From the NCBI RefSeq assembly GCF_014836675.1, contig NZ_JACSQK010000003.1, positions 430,763 to 494,762 of the forward strand: 64,000 nt of DNA. Reading direction: 5' to 3'. The notes under the pieces are model-generated. The model did not search any database and was not told where the DNA came from. It was given only the letters and a program-made list of their open reading frames with translations. This DNA comes from Comamonas avium. Its GTDB lineage: Bacteria; Pseudomonadota; Gammaproteobacteria; Burkholderiales; Burkholderiaceae_C. How positions within the stretch are numbered: position 1 is the first letter of the stretch; each line of letters opens with the position of its first letter. Below, one piece after another: positions 54,764-63,974 of the stretch. The position numbers and the translations under genes were made by a program.

Positions 54764-55729
54764 TTGAGTTCCACCGTTGATAAATACCGCACTCTCTGCA
54801 GCCTGGAACCCTCCATCCCCCTATTCAGCCAAGCTTGGTGGCTCGATGCTACTGCAGGCGAAGGGGCGTGGGATGTGGCCTTGGTGGAAAAAGGCGGTGC
54901 CATCGTCGCTGCCATGCCTTATGTGCCGCGCAAGCGCTACGGCTTCACCTTCCTGGGCCAGCCCGCCTTGACGCAAACCCTGGGGCCCTGGCTGCGCGAG
55001 ACGGACGGAAAATCTTCCACCAAGCTGGCGCAGCACAAGGATTGGTTGCAGGCATTGATTGATCAACTACCGCCCTTTGCCCACTTCACCCAGAACTGGC
55101 ACTGGCGAATGGGCAACTGGTTGCCGTTTTACTGGGCGGGCTTTCAGCAGACCACGCGCTACACCTACATCCTGCAGGAACTGAGTGATGAGGAGGAGCT
55201 TTGGCAGGGCTTGCAAGAAAATATCCGCAGAGAAATCAAAAAAGCCGGCAACCGCCTCCAACTGCGCGTACGTGATGATTTAACTGTCGATGATTTACTG
55301 GTGCTTAACCGCATGACCTTTGCCCGCCAGGACATGGCCTTGCCCTATACCGAGGCCTTTGTGCACAAGCTTGATCAGGCGTGCGTTGCACGCCAAGCGC
55401 GCAAGATCTTCATTGCCGAAGACGAGCAAGGCCGCCGCCACGCCGGGGTGTACATCGTGTGGGATGGCAACAGTGCCTATTACCTGATGGGCGGCGGCGA
55501 CCCTGAATTGCGCAACAGCGGCGCCACCAGTCTGTGCATGTGGGAGGCGATCAAATTTGCGGCAACGGTTACCAAGCGCTTTGATTTTGAGGGGTCGATG
55601 ATTGAACCCGTAGAGAAATTTTTTCGCGCGTTTGGAGCGCAGCAAACCCCTTACTTCACCGTGAGCAAAACTACATCGTTTATCCTGAAAGCGGCGCTGT
55701 TTGCCCGAAGCCTCAAGGAGGCGAAGTGA
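54764..55729 (+). CDS. FemAB/GNAT-like acyltransferase
   Basis: A 321-residue protein from TTG 54764, preceded by GAGGTG and with no ATG at the right place. It looks like FemAB-type (acetyltransf_6) proteins: PLFSQAWWLDATAGEGAWDV near the N-terminus, ENIRREIKKAGNRLQLRV in the centre, and a second GNAT-like lobe with GVYIVWDGNSAYYLMGGGDPE (in part) and FDFEGSMIEPVEKFFRAFGA. FemAB proteins transfer amino acids or acyl groups. In surface-glycan loci their acceptors are largely unknown. Ends in a TGATG overlap with the next gene. Confidence 0.75.
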   Translation: MSSTVDKYRTLCSLEPSIPLFSQAWWLDATAGEGAWDVALVEKGGAIVAAMPYVPRKRYGFTFLGQPALTQTLGPWLRETDGKSSTKLAQHKDWLQALIDQLPPFAHFTQNWHWRMGNWLPFYWAGFQQTTRYTYILQELSDEEELWQGLQENIRREIKKAGNRLQLRVRDDLTVDDLLVLNRMTFARQDMALPYTEAFVHKLDQACVARQARKIFIAEDEQGRRHAGVYIVWDGNSAYYLMGGGDPELRNSGATSLCMWEAIKFAATVTKRFDFEGSMIEPVEKFFRAFGAQQTPYFTVSKTTSFILKAALFARSLKEAK

Positions 55730-57093
55730 TGAGTATTGCAACGTGGCATTCAACGGCAGCCCTTGCCTGGCTGCAAACCCTGCTGCAAGAGCGTTTTGGC
55801 CACCTGTTTGAGCTGCAAGTACAGCCAGATGGCAACTGCATCACCATGCAACTGTCTGGCGATACGCGCTGTGTCACCCTAGCGTTGGATGGCGCGACCT
55901 TCACTCGCGCAGATTCGGATTTGCCCTGTGCCACATGGCCCGCCCCTGCCGATGGCTGGGTCACCGCTTTGCCGGGCAATCTGCCAGCCCCTGGTGCAGT
56001 GCATTTGTCTTTGCCATTAATAGAGGCCACCGTTAACGGCGGCTGGCATATAGGCTACGACATTCTTGGTTTGACCTACTGGATGCTGACCCGTCAGGAA
56101 GAAGTGGGCCGCACTGATCTGGATGCTCACGGGCGTTTTCCGGCTTCATCCTCGCATGCATGGAAGCACGACTATCTGGAGCGTCCCATCGTCGATGAAT
56201 GGCTTTACGTACTGGGCCAGGTCATCGCGCGAACCTGGCCGGGCATGGCATTGAAAGAGCACCAGTTCAGCATGAAAGTCAGCCATGACGTGGATGCCCC
56301 TAGTCGCTACGGCTTTGCCAGCGCTAAAGGCTTGCTGCGCAGCATGGCTAGCGATGTACTTAAGCGTGGTGACATCCCCAATGCTCTGCGCGCGCCCTGG
56401 ATACGGCTCAACACCCGTGATGCATTGCACCTGAGTGATCCATTCAACACTTTTGAGTGGATCATGGATCTGTCAGATCAGCATGGCCTGAGCAGCGCTT
56501 TCTACTTCATCTGTGGCCGCTCGAGCAATATGGATGCCGACTATGAGCCTGAGCACCCTGCCATACGCCGCCTGATGCGCCGTATTCATGAACGTGGGCA
56601 TGAGATTGGCCTGCACCCCAGCTACGGTACCTATCAGAAACCAGAGCTGATTACGCACGAGGCAGGCCGTTTGCGCACTATTCTGGCCGAAGAAAATATC
56701 CAACAAACCGAGATCGGTGGACGCATGCATTACCTGCGCTGGGAACAGCCCACCACTCTGCGGGCTTGGGCCGATGCCGGCATGGACTACGACAGTACGC
56801 TCGGCTATGCCGATAGACCCGGCTTTAGATGTGGCACCTGCTTTGAATACCCAGCGTTTGATCCGGTGGCGGACGAGGCGTTAAAACTGCGTGTGCGACC
56901 ATTGGTGGTGATGGAGTGCTCGGTGATCGACGTCTGTTATTTGGGGCTTGGTACTGGGGCGCTTGCACTGGCAAAGGTTGCGCAATTAAAAGATGCTTGC
57001 AAGGCGGTGCAGGGATGCTTTACTGTACTTTGGCACAACTCTACAGCTGAATATAAGGCAAAAAAATTCTATGAAAGCAGTTTAGATAATTAA
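55729..57093 (+). CDS. Polysaccharide deacetylase-like protein
   Basis: A 454-residue protein from ATG 55729 with AAGGAGG upstream, overlapping the previous stop by one base. Features are MKVSHDVDAPSRYGF with the metal Asp pair near residue 190, HEIGLHPSYGTYQKPEL with His residues near 296, and the C-terminal FTVLWHNSTAEYKAK. The fold is that of carbohydrate esterase 4-like proteins; the N-terminal 180 residues are a separate domain. It may remove acetyl groups from the glycan lipid, making free amines that the FemAB or GNAT neighbours could use (inference). Confidence 0.75.
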   Translation: MSIATWHSTAALAWLQTLLQERFGHLFELQVQPDGNCITMQLSGDTRCVTLALDGATFTRADSDLPCATWPAPADGWVTALPGNLPAPGAVHLSLPLIEATVNGGWHIGYDILGLTYWMLTRQEEVGRTDLDAHGRFPASSSHAWKHDYLERPIVDEWLYVLGQVIARTWPGMALKEHQFSMKVSHDVDAPSRYGFASAKGLLRSMASDVLKRGDIPNALRAPWIRLNTRDALHLSDPFNTFEWIMDLSDQHGLSSAFYFICGRSSNMDADYEPEHPAIRRLMRRIHERGHEIGLHPSYGTYQKPELITHEAGRLRTILAEENIQQTEIGGRMHYLRWEQPTTLRAWADAGMDYDSTLGYADRPGFRCGTCFEYPAFDPVADEALKLRVRPLVVMECSVIDVCYLGLGTGALALAKVAQLKDACKAVQGCFTVLWHNSTAEYKAKKFYESSLDN

Positions 57094-57098
57094 AGCCC

Positions 57099-58322
57099 AT
57101 GTTTGACTCTTTTTTAAATTATAAAAACTGTGCGAATTTATGGTCGGCAGTATTTTTGCTTTTTTATTTTATTCTACCTGGGTTTATATGGATAAATAAA
57201 GATTTTGAGGGAGAGTACGGATTATTGGCTGCAATTACACTGTGCTCAGTGGTTTTTATTCAATTGGGACTTCGATGTAAAATTGAGAAATTCGTGTATT
57301 CAAAAAAAAATAGGAAAATAAAATTAAATTGGAATATATTGTATATAGCTGTATGGATATTTTTTCCTGTTTATTTGTTTTTGGTATACTCGACAGCGGA
57401 TTCAATACCTCTTCTCGATACGTTACGCGGCGCAACAGACAGCGAGAGTTCATTTTCCAGAGGTGCTTTTCTTAAAGGGCGACAAGGGTGGGAGGTAATA
57501 TTTCAGTATATAAGTGCTTTTTTTACTTATACCATTCTTCCATTGATTGCCGCTAAATCTTTTATTGACAACAAGAGATGGAGATATGTTTTTTTGGTAA
57601 TTTGCCTTGTTTATTGTTTGAGTTTTATGCAAAAGGCATTATTTCTTAATATATTATTGCCAGTAATATTTGCTTTGGTTGTTGTGGGAAAATTTAAAAC
57701 AAGGCATTTCTTTAATTTTTGTATTTTAATATTTTTAATTCTTTTTTCTCTTGTGTGGTTAACATCATCAGATTTAAGTGATGAAGGTGGAGGAGCATCA
57801 TATTTTTCAGCGCAGTATTTGCCTATTAGTGCTCTAGATTATTTTTTGTGGCGCTCTTTTGCCGTCCCTGTCTTTACGGCACAGGACATGCTTTTTGTAT
57901 TTTTAAATCAATTTCATTCCGTGCCACTGCTTGGTGCATCTAGTACATTTATTTCTGGTATTTTTGGTATGGAGAAAATAAATATAGAGCGCTATGTGTT
58001 TGAATACCAATTTGGTTCATGGAATGAAATTGCGAATGCGAATGCATTTTTTGCGGTTGATTTGTATGTTAATTTTTTATGGCCTGGTGTTGTTGTATTT
58101 TCATTTTTAATAGGTTTGTTATTTCGGTTGCTAAATAAAAATAAAGATCCTGCAATTGGTATTCAAGGCGTTTTGTTGGGGTGGTATTTGTTTTCAGCGC
58201 CGCTATTGGGGTTGATGATTGGAAATGGATATATTGTTTTTGTAATGATAGTGCTATTCATGCAAGAAAGTCGCATGCAAAGTTTTAATGGAAATAATAA
58301 AAAAATCGAGAGTGTATGTTAA
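57099..58322 (+). CDS. wzy: Wzy-like O-antigen polymerase (AT-rich)
   Basis: A 407-residue, very hydrophobic protein with about ten membrane segments and a large periplasmic loop between them, the profile of Wzy polymerases, which differ greatly in sequence. No family motif can be confirmed, so the call rests on topology and its place between flippase and glycosyltransferase. Codon use is rich in AT, unlike all core genes here, as usual for exchanged polymerase genes. Overlaps the next gene by 7 bp. Confidence 0.7.
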   Translation: MFDSFLNYKNCANLWSAVFLLFYFILPGFIWINKDFEGEYGLLAAITLCSVVFIQLGLRCKIEKFVYSKKNRKIKLNWNILYIAVWIFFPVYLFLVYSTADSIPLLDTLRGATDSESSFSRGAFLKGRQGWEVIFQYISAFFTYTILPLIAAKSFIDNKRWRYVFLVICLVYCLSFMQKALFLNILLPVIFALVVVGKFKTRHFFNFCILIFLILFSLVWLTSSDLSDEGGGASYFSAQYLPISALDYFLWRSFAVPVFTAQDMLFVFLNQFHSVPLLGASSTFISGIFGMEKINIERYVFEYQFGSWNEIANANAFFAVDLYVNFLWPGVVVFSFLIGLLFRLLNKNKDPAIGIQGVLLGWYLFSAPLLGLMIGNGYIVFVMIVLFMQESRMQSFNGNNKKIESVC

Positions 58323-59182
58323 TCAGTGTTTTAATGGCGGTGAAAAATGAATGTGTGCACATTGAATCTGCGATTCAAAGTATTCAAAGGCAGAATGTTG
58401 GGAATATAGAGATAATTGTTATAGATGATGGTTCAACTGATTCGACTGTGGAAATTATAAAATCAATTGCTTTAACGGATGGTCGAATTATTTTTGATAA
58501 TAATCCAACATCTGGCAAAGTATCTGCATTTAAGCATGGATATCGATTAGCACAGGGTGAATGTATCGCCTTGTTTGCGGGTGATGACATCATGCCTTTG
58601 GACTCTTTGGCCAAAAGAATGAATGATATGCAAAATATGGAATCGCCGGCGATATTAATGTCAAAGATTCAGGTTTTATCTGAAGATAAAAGAATTGATG
58701 GAATACTAATTCCAAAGAGGAAAGGGCGCGGCAACCCTTCTGGGGCTTCCATCATGTTTGATAGAGCGGCCGCAAAATATTTGATGGATATCCCTGATTC
58801 ACTCCCCAATGAAGATACTTGGATGGATTTTTGCCTGACATATTTACCTATGCTGCATGTGAAATCACATGACGATGTGGCTTGTTTATGGAGAGTTCAC
58901 TCTGGTAATTCAATTACCATCAAAGATGACTATCAAACGTTCAATAAAAAATTCTCCAAGCGAATGAATGTAATTGATGAATTTTTAAATAAATATAAAG
59001 AAATCTTACCCATCGATCGAATTGCCTATTTGAAAAATCTCTCTTGCGCAGAAAACTATCGTCGTAAAGGAGATTGGCTAGATATCTTATTTGCTAAAAT
59101 TACGCTATCTGATAAATTAAGATTTCTGGCATATTCAAATAAATATTTCTACGCTATGAGAAAAATTATTAGGTCGATATAA
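58316..59182 (+). CDS. Family 2 glycosyltransferase (AT-rich)
   Basis: A 288-residue GT-A glycosyltransferase. The N-terminus has VLMAVKNECVHIESAIQSI, the nucleotide-sugar motif IVIDDGSTDST near residue 35, and a GDDIMPLD segment near 89, which likely carries the DXD function. A C-terminal 80 residues are helical. It is the only glycosyltransferase in the window, so others must be to the right. AT-rich like wzy, hence likely acquired together. Confidence 0.85.
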   Translation: MLISVLMAVKNECVHIESAIQSIQRQNVGNIEIIVIDDGSTDSTVEIIKSIALTDGRIIFDNNPTSGKVSAFKHGYRLAQGECIALFAGDDIMPLDSLAKRMNDMQNMESPAILMSKIQVLSEDKRIDGILIPKRKGRGNPSGASIMFDRAAAKYLMDIPDSLPNEDTWMDFCLTYLPMLHVKSHDDVACLWRVHSGNSITIKDDYQTFNKKFSKRMNVIDEFLNKYKEILPIDRIAYLKNLSCAENYRRKGDWLDILFAKITLSDKLRFLAYSNKYFYAMRKIIRSI

Positions 59183-59184
59183 GT

Positions 59185-60318
59185 ATGAGCTACAAAATCT
59201 GCACTCACTGCATCATGGATACTTCAGATCCCCACATTCAATTTGATGACCATGGGGTTTGTGAATACTGCAATAATTTTAAAACTACCATTCAGCCCAA
59301 CTGGGATACAGGCGCTCAAGGTGCTGCAGCGCTGGCGCACATGGCCGAGCAGATCAAGGCGGATACCCAAGGCAAAGAGTTTGATGCCATTATTGGTCTT
59401 AGTGGCGGATTAGACAGTTCTTATGCAGCTTATATAGCCGCGAAGAAAATGGGTCTACGCCCATTACTATTCCATGTGGATGCAGGCTGGAATACGGATC
59501 AGGCTGTAGGTAATATCGAAAAACTGGTTGATGGCCTAGGGGTGGATTTGTACACCGAGGTTATTAATTGGGAAGAAATGAAGGATTTGCAGGTTGCCTT
59601 CTTGAAGTCAGGGATTCCAGACCAAGACCTGCCTCAGGATGCATCGTTTTTCTCTTCTCTCTATAAGTTTGCTCGTAAACACAAAATCAAGCATGTGATT
59701 ACAGGATCAAATTTTTCAACGGAGTGCTGCCGAGAGCCTGAAGAGTGGGGTGGATATCTGGGTATCGATACTATGTTGTTCCGCGACATTCACCGTCAAT
59801 TTGGTAAACGTCCGCTGGAAACCTTTCCAATCAAAGATATCTTGGTTTATAAGCTGTTCTATCAAAAAATTCTTGGGATGAAGGTGCACCATCCGCTAAA
59901 TCTTGTTCCTTTCGTGAAGAAGGATGCTGAAGATGAGCTGGAGCGCTTATTTGGCTGGCAGCGCTTTCAGCACAAGCACCACGAGTCGCGATTCACCCGT
60001 TTCTACGAAGATTATTGGCTCCCTCGTAAATTCGGCTTCCATAAGCGCCGTGCACACTTTTCCAGTTTGATCATGACTGGGCAAATGACGCGGGAAGCTG
60101 CACTTGAGCGTATTGCAAAGCCCGAAATGGACGAACATTTTCTGAAGCAGGAGTTCGAATACGTAGCCCATAAGCTCGATCTGACTGTTGATGAATTGCA
60201 GCAGATATTTGATGCACCTAACAAGACTTATCGTGACTATAAAAACAAGCGGTGGTTGATTGGCTTGGGCGCTAATGTCATGCGCTGGCTGGGCCTGGAA
60301 AAGAGGTATTTCCGGTGA
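59185..60318 (+). CDS. wbpG: N-acetyl sugar amidotransferase (WbpG type)
   Basis: PP-loop ATPase-type amidotransferase that with HisH and HisF changes an acetamido sugar into an acetamidino sugar. The 377 residues have a zinc module (C6, C9, C26, C29 in CTHC and CEYC), the PP-loop GLSGGLDSSY at about 71-80, and ITGSNFSTECC near 175. It starts 2 nt after the glycosyltransferase and overlaps hisH by 4 bp. Composition returns toward the core average here. Confidence 0.9.
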   Translation: MSYKICTHCIMDTSDPHIQFDDHGVCEYCNNFKTTIQPNWDTGAQGAAALAHMAEQIKADTQGKEFDAIIGLSGGLDSSYAAYIAAKKMGLRPLLFHVDAGWNTDQAVGNIEKLVDGLGVDLYTEVINWEEMKDLQVAFLKSGIPDQDLPQDASFFSSLYKFARKHKIKHVITGSNFSTECCREPEEWGGYLGIDTMLFRDIHRQFGKRPLETFPIKDILVYKLFYQKILGMKVHHPLNLVPFVKKDAEDELERLFGWQRFQHKHHESRFTRFYEDYWLPRKFGFHKRRAHFSSLIMTGQMTREAALERIAKPEMDEHFLKQEFEYVAHKLDLTVDELQQIFDAPNKTYRDYKNKRWLIGLGANVMRWLGLEKRYFR

Positions 60319-60929
60319 TTCGAATCATTGACTACGGTGTTGGGAATATCCAGGCGTTTCTGACCATGTTCAAGCGCCTTGGTGTTGAGGCCGCGCGCGC
60401 TCGCACTGTGGAGGAGCTTGAGGGGGCTACGCGTCTTGTGTTGCCGGGTGTAGGAGCGTTTGACCATGCGATGGGGCTGCTCAACGAGTCGGGCATGCGG
60501 CAACGGCTGGAAGAGATGGTGCGGGTTCAGCAAGTGCCGGTGATCGGTATCTGCGTTGGCATGCAGATGTTGGCCAACGGCAGTGATGAGGGCGAGCTTC
60601 CGGGGCTGGGCTGGGTGCCAGGGCGTGTCAAGGCATTCGCCTCTACGCCTGCCTCAAAGGATTTGCCAATGCCGCACATGGGGTGGAATGACATTCAAGT
60701 TCGACCGGAGCATAAGCTGTTCACCGGTTTTGAACCGGAGCCGCGTTTTTACTTTCTGCATTCTTATTATTTCGATGCGAATAACAAAGAAGATGTTGCT
60801 GCTACTGCGGAATACGGTATGAACTTTGATTGCATTGTCTCCAAAGGGAATATTCATGGTGTGCAGTGCCATCCAGAAAAGAGCCACCATTTCGGTGCCC
60901 AGCTTTTGAAGAATTTTGTGGAGTTTTGA
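60315..60929 (+). CDS. hisH: HisH-like glutaminase of the acetamidino pathway
   Basis: Class I glutamine amidotransferase of 204 residues that supplies ammonia. The nucleophile is C80 in GICVGMQMLANGS, with H186 and E188 in HGVQCHPEKSHH. It resembles histidine-biosynthetic HisH but lies between wbpG and a HisF homologue in a glycan locus, so it is the glycan paralogue. ATG/GTG start overlaps wbpG (GTGA). Confidence 0.9.
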   Translation: MIRIIDYGVGNIQAFLTMFKRLGVEAARARTVEELEGATRLVLPGVGAFDHAMGLLNESGMRQRLEEMVRVQQVPVIGICVGMQMLANGSDEGELPGLGWVPGRVKAFASTPASKDLPMPHMGWNDIQVRPEHKLFTGFEPEPRFYFLHSYYFDANNKEDVAATAEYGMNFDCIVSKGNIHGVQCHPEKSHHFGAQLLKNFVEF

Positions 60930-60932
60930 ACT

Positions 60933-61730
60933 ATGCTGCGCCCCCGCATCATTCCTTGTTTGCTTGTCCATAAAGGTGGTTTGGTTAAGACCCAGAATTT
61001 CAAGGCACCGAAGTATGTTGGCGACCCCATCAATGCAGTCAAAATCTTCAATGAGAAAGAGGCCGATGAGTTGATGGTTCTCGACGTTGACGCCACCGTG
61101 AATGAGGTTGAGCCTAACTATGCGTTGATAGCAAAGCTGGCGGCAGAGTGTCGTATGCCCCTGTGCTATGGCGGCGGCGTTCGCACTGCAGAGCAAGCGT
61201 CACGGATTATCGATCTTGGTGTGGAGAAAGTGTCTGTCAGTTCTGCTGCTATATCTGATCCATTGCTTCTGACTCGTATGGCTCGTGCGATTGGCCGGCA
61301 AAGCGTGGTTGCTGTGCTGGATGTGCGTAAAAAAACTGGCCTTTTTAGCAAAGGGTATGAGCTATGTACCCACAATGCAAAGACGGCGCACAAGCTGGAT
61401 CCAGTTGTGTTTGCTCGGCAATTGCAAGAGGCAGGTGCCGGAGAGATCGTGATTAACTCCGTCAACCACGATGGTGAGATGAAGGGCTACGACATTGAAC
61501 TGGCCAAGCAGGTGCGGGCTGCCGTCAATGTACCTGTTACGGTGCTTGGAGGTGCGGGTTCACTGGAGCATATTGGAGACTTACTGAAGGCCTGTGGAGT
61601 GATAGGCGCTGCAGCTGGAAGCTTGTTTGTTTTCAAAGGGCAGTACCGCGCGGTACTGATCAGTTATCCGACACCGCAGCAAAAAGATGTCCTGTGCCGA
61701 GAGGCTTTGGGTTTGCAGCGCAAAATTTGA
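60933..61730 (+). CDS. hisF: HisF-like synthase subunit of the acetamidino pathway
   Basis: A 265-residue (beta/alpha)8 barrel partner of HisH. It opens MLRPRIIPCLLVHKGGLVKT, where position 11 is Leu; in histidine-biosynthetic HisF this position is the catalytic Asp. The second catalytic Asp is retained (D129 in AVLDVRKK). The phosphate-binding loops around NSVNHDGEMKGYD and GGAGSLEH are present. It probably channels ammonia to WbpG rather than forming the imidazole ring, as expected for glycan-type HisF. Confidence 0.9.
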   Translation: MLRPRIIPCLLVHKGGLVKTQNFKAPKYVGDPINAVKIFNEKEADELMVLDVDATVNEVEPNYALIAKLAAECRMPLCYGGGVRTAEQASRIIDLGVEKVSVSSAAISDPLLLTRMARAIGRQSVVAVLDVRKKTGLFSKGYELCTHNAKTAHKLDPVVFARQLQEAGAGEIVINSVNHDGEMKGYDIELAKQVRAAVNVPVTVLGGAGSLEHIGDLLKACGVIGAAAGSLFVFKGQYRAVLISYPTPQQKDVLCREALGLQRKI

Positions 61731-61738
61731 GTGAAATG

Positions 61739-62782
61739 ATGTTTACTAATAAGACCCTTCTGATTACCGGTGGCACAGGCTCTTTCGGTAATGCGGTATT
61801 CAAGCGTTTCCTGGATACTGATATTGCTGAAATTCGTATCTTCAGTCGGGATGAAAAGAAGCAAGACGACATGCGCAAGCGCTATAACAGCGACAAGCTC
61901 AAGTTCTACATTGGTGACGTGCGCGATGCGCGCAGCGTAGAGCAGGCAATGCGTGGGGTCGACTATGTGTTCCATGCTGCGGCACTCAAGCAGGTGCCAT
62001 CGTGCGAATTTCACCCTATGCAAGCGGTGCGTACCAACGTACTTGGAACAGAAAACGTGCTGGAAGCCGCCATCCAGGCAGGCGTTAAGCGCGTGGTGTG
62101 TCTGAGCACCGATAAGGCGGTGTATCCCATCAATGCCATGGGTATCAGCAAGGCCATGATGGAGAAAGTGATGGTTGCGGCTAGCCGTAACTTGGAAGGC
62201 ACGGGCACGGTGATCTGCGGCACGCGCTATGGCAATGTGATGGCCTCGCGCGGGTCGGTGATTCCGCTATTTGTGCAGCAGGCATTTGCAGGCAATCCCC
62301 TCACCCTGACCAACCCGGCCATGACCCGCTTCATGATGACGTTGGCAGATGCTGTGGACTTGGTACTGTATGCGTTTGAGCATGGCAACAACGGTGATAT
62401 TTTTGTACAGAAGGCTCCCGCTGCGACGGTGCAGGTGCTGGCCCACGCAGTCCTGACGTTAATGGGCAAGGCTGACCACCCTGTGCACACCATTGGTACC
62501 AGACATGGAGAAAAGCTTTACGAGGCCTTGCTCAGTCGTGAGGAGCTGGCATGTGCCGAGGACATGGGGGACTACTACCGTGTTCCACCGGATGGGCGTG
62601 ATCTCAACTATGCCAAGTTTACGGAGCAAGGAGCGCAACGTTTGACGGAGACTTCTGAGGAAGAAGACTACAACTCGCACAATACCAAGCGCTTGGATGT
62701 GGATGGCATGAAGCAGTTGTTGCTCAAACTCGATTTCATGCAGCGCATTGCACGTGGCGAGCACGCAGAGGCTGAGGAGTAA
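61739..62782 (+). CDS. fnlA: UDP-N-acetylglucosamine 4,6-dehydratase/5-epimerase (FnlA/WbjB type)
   Basis: First enzyme of UDP-N-acetyl-L-fucosamine synthesis. The 347 residues from ATG 61739 (or 61736) carry TGGTGSFGNAV at about 10-20, SRDEKKQDDMRKRY, CLSTDKAVYP and MGISK, in which Met134 replaces the usual SDR Tyr, as normal for this sub-family of inverting dehydratases. FnlB and FnlC-type genes follow, supporting the call. CapE is the staphylococcal counterpart. Confidence 0.9.
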   Translation: MFTNKTLLITGGTGSFGNAVFKRFLDTDIAEIRIFSRDEKKQDDMRKRYNSDKLKFYIGDVRDARSVEQAMRGVDYVFHAAALKQVPSCEFHPMQAVRTNVLGTENVLEAAIQAGVKRVVCLSTDKAVYPINAMGISKAMMEKVMVAASRNLEGTGTVICGTRYGNVMASRGSVIPLFVQQAFAGNPLTLTNPAMTRFMMTLADAVDLVLYAFEHGNNGDIFVQKAPAATVQVLAHAVLTLMGKADHPVHTIGTRHGEKLYEALLSREELACAEDMGDYYRVPPDGRDLNYAKFTEQGAQRLTETSEEEDYNSHNTKRLDVDGMKQLLLKLDFMQRIARGEHAEAEE

Positions 62783-62787
62783 CTGCT

Positions 62788-63918
62788 GTGAAAAAGGTCT
62801 TGGTAACCGGCGCAGATGGTTTTGTCGGCAAGAATTTGCAGCTTCATCTGGCCGATCGCAAGGATGTGCAAGTGCTGCGCTTTACGCGTGAAAGCGATGT
62901 AGCGCAATTGCCCCATTTATTGCGTGATGTAGACTTTATTTTCCATTTGGCAGGTGTCAATCGACCACAAACTCCACAGGAGTTCGTTGTCGGTAATGCT
63001 GCACTGACAGAGGTGTTGTGTCATGCAGTGAGAGGTGTTGCAGCAGATACAGGGCGAAAAATTCCCGTTGTGTACACCTCGTCCACACAAGCTTTACGCG
63101 ATAACCCATATGGCAATAGCAAGCGCTTGGCTGAAGAGGCGTTGTTTGAGTTGCAACGTCTTTGGGGTGTGCCGGTGCATGTGTTTCGCTTGCCGAATGT
63201 ATTTGGCAAGTGGTGCAAACCCAATTACAACTCGGCCGTAGCTACGTTCTGCCACAACATTGCGCGTGATCTGCCTATTCAGGTGAACGATCCTGATGCG
63301 CCGCTGACGCTGGTGTATGTAGATGATGTGGTTAAAAGGTTCATTGAACTCTTGGATGGCGCGGATGCCATGGTGGATGTCAATGGGCTTGCAACAGTGT
63401 CACCGCAATACACAACAACAGTTGGTGAGATGGCGAGGCAGATTCAGGCATTTAAGAACAGCCGTAGCACGCTGATGACAGAGCGTGTGGGCACAGGGTT
63501 GGTGCGTGCGCTGTACGCAACCTACGTCAGCTACTTGCCTGTGGATACCTTTGCCTACACTGTGCCGATGTATGGTGACCAACGTGGGGTGTTTGCAGAG
63601 ATGTTGAAAACGCCCGACTGCGGTCAGTTCAGTTACTTCACTGCACACCCGGGTATTACGCGGGGAGGGCATTACCACCACACCAAGACGGAAAAGTTTT
63701 TGGTGATAAAGGGGCAGGCCCGTTTTAAATTTCGCCACATGCTGACTGGCGAAGCGTACGAATTGGTGACCAACGGCGATAAGGCCGAAATTGTGGAAAC
63801 AGTCCCTGGCTGGACGCACGACATCACGAATATTGGTTCTGACGAAATGGTCGTCATGCTCTGGGCCAATGAGGTATTTGACCGCGCACGGCCAGATACT
63901 TTTGCCTGTTTGCTGTAG
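62788..63918 (+). CDS. fnlB: UDP-2-acetamido-2,6-dideoxy-hexulose reductase/epimerase (FnlB/WbjC/CapF type)
   Basis: A 376-residue fusion: an N-terminal SDR domain (KVLVTGADGFVGKNL; NPYGNSKRLAEE) and a C-terminal cupin domain (HPGITRGGHYHHTKTEKF), the signature architecture of CapF. It reduces the product of FnlA at C4 and epimerises at C3. GTG 62788 is the start, 5 nt after fnlA. Confidence 0.92.
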   Translation: MKKVLVTGADGFVGKNLQLHLADRKDVQVLRFTRESDVAQLPHLLRDVDFIFHLAGVNRPQTPQEFVVGNAALTEVLCHAVRGVAADTGRKIPVVYTSSTQALRDNPYGNSKRLAEEALFELQRLWGVPVHVFRLPNVFGKWCKPNYNSAVATFCHNIARDLPIQVNDPDAPLTLVYVDDVVKRFIELLDGADAMVDVNGLATVSPQYTTTVGEMARQIQAFKNSRSTLMTERVGTGLVRALYATYVSYLPVDTFAYTVPMYGDQRGVFAEMLKTPDCGQFSYFTAHPGITRGGHYHHTKTEKFLVIKGQARFKFRHMLTGEAYELVTNGDKAEIVETVPGWTHDITNIGSDEMVVMLWANEVFDRARPDTFACLL

Positions 63919-63974
63919 CTCACAGTACCTGATGCCCAGCATGGCCGGGTATCCGTTTTTTTCTTACTATTTCA

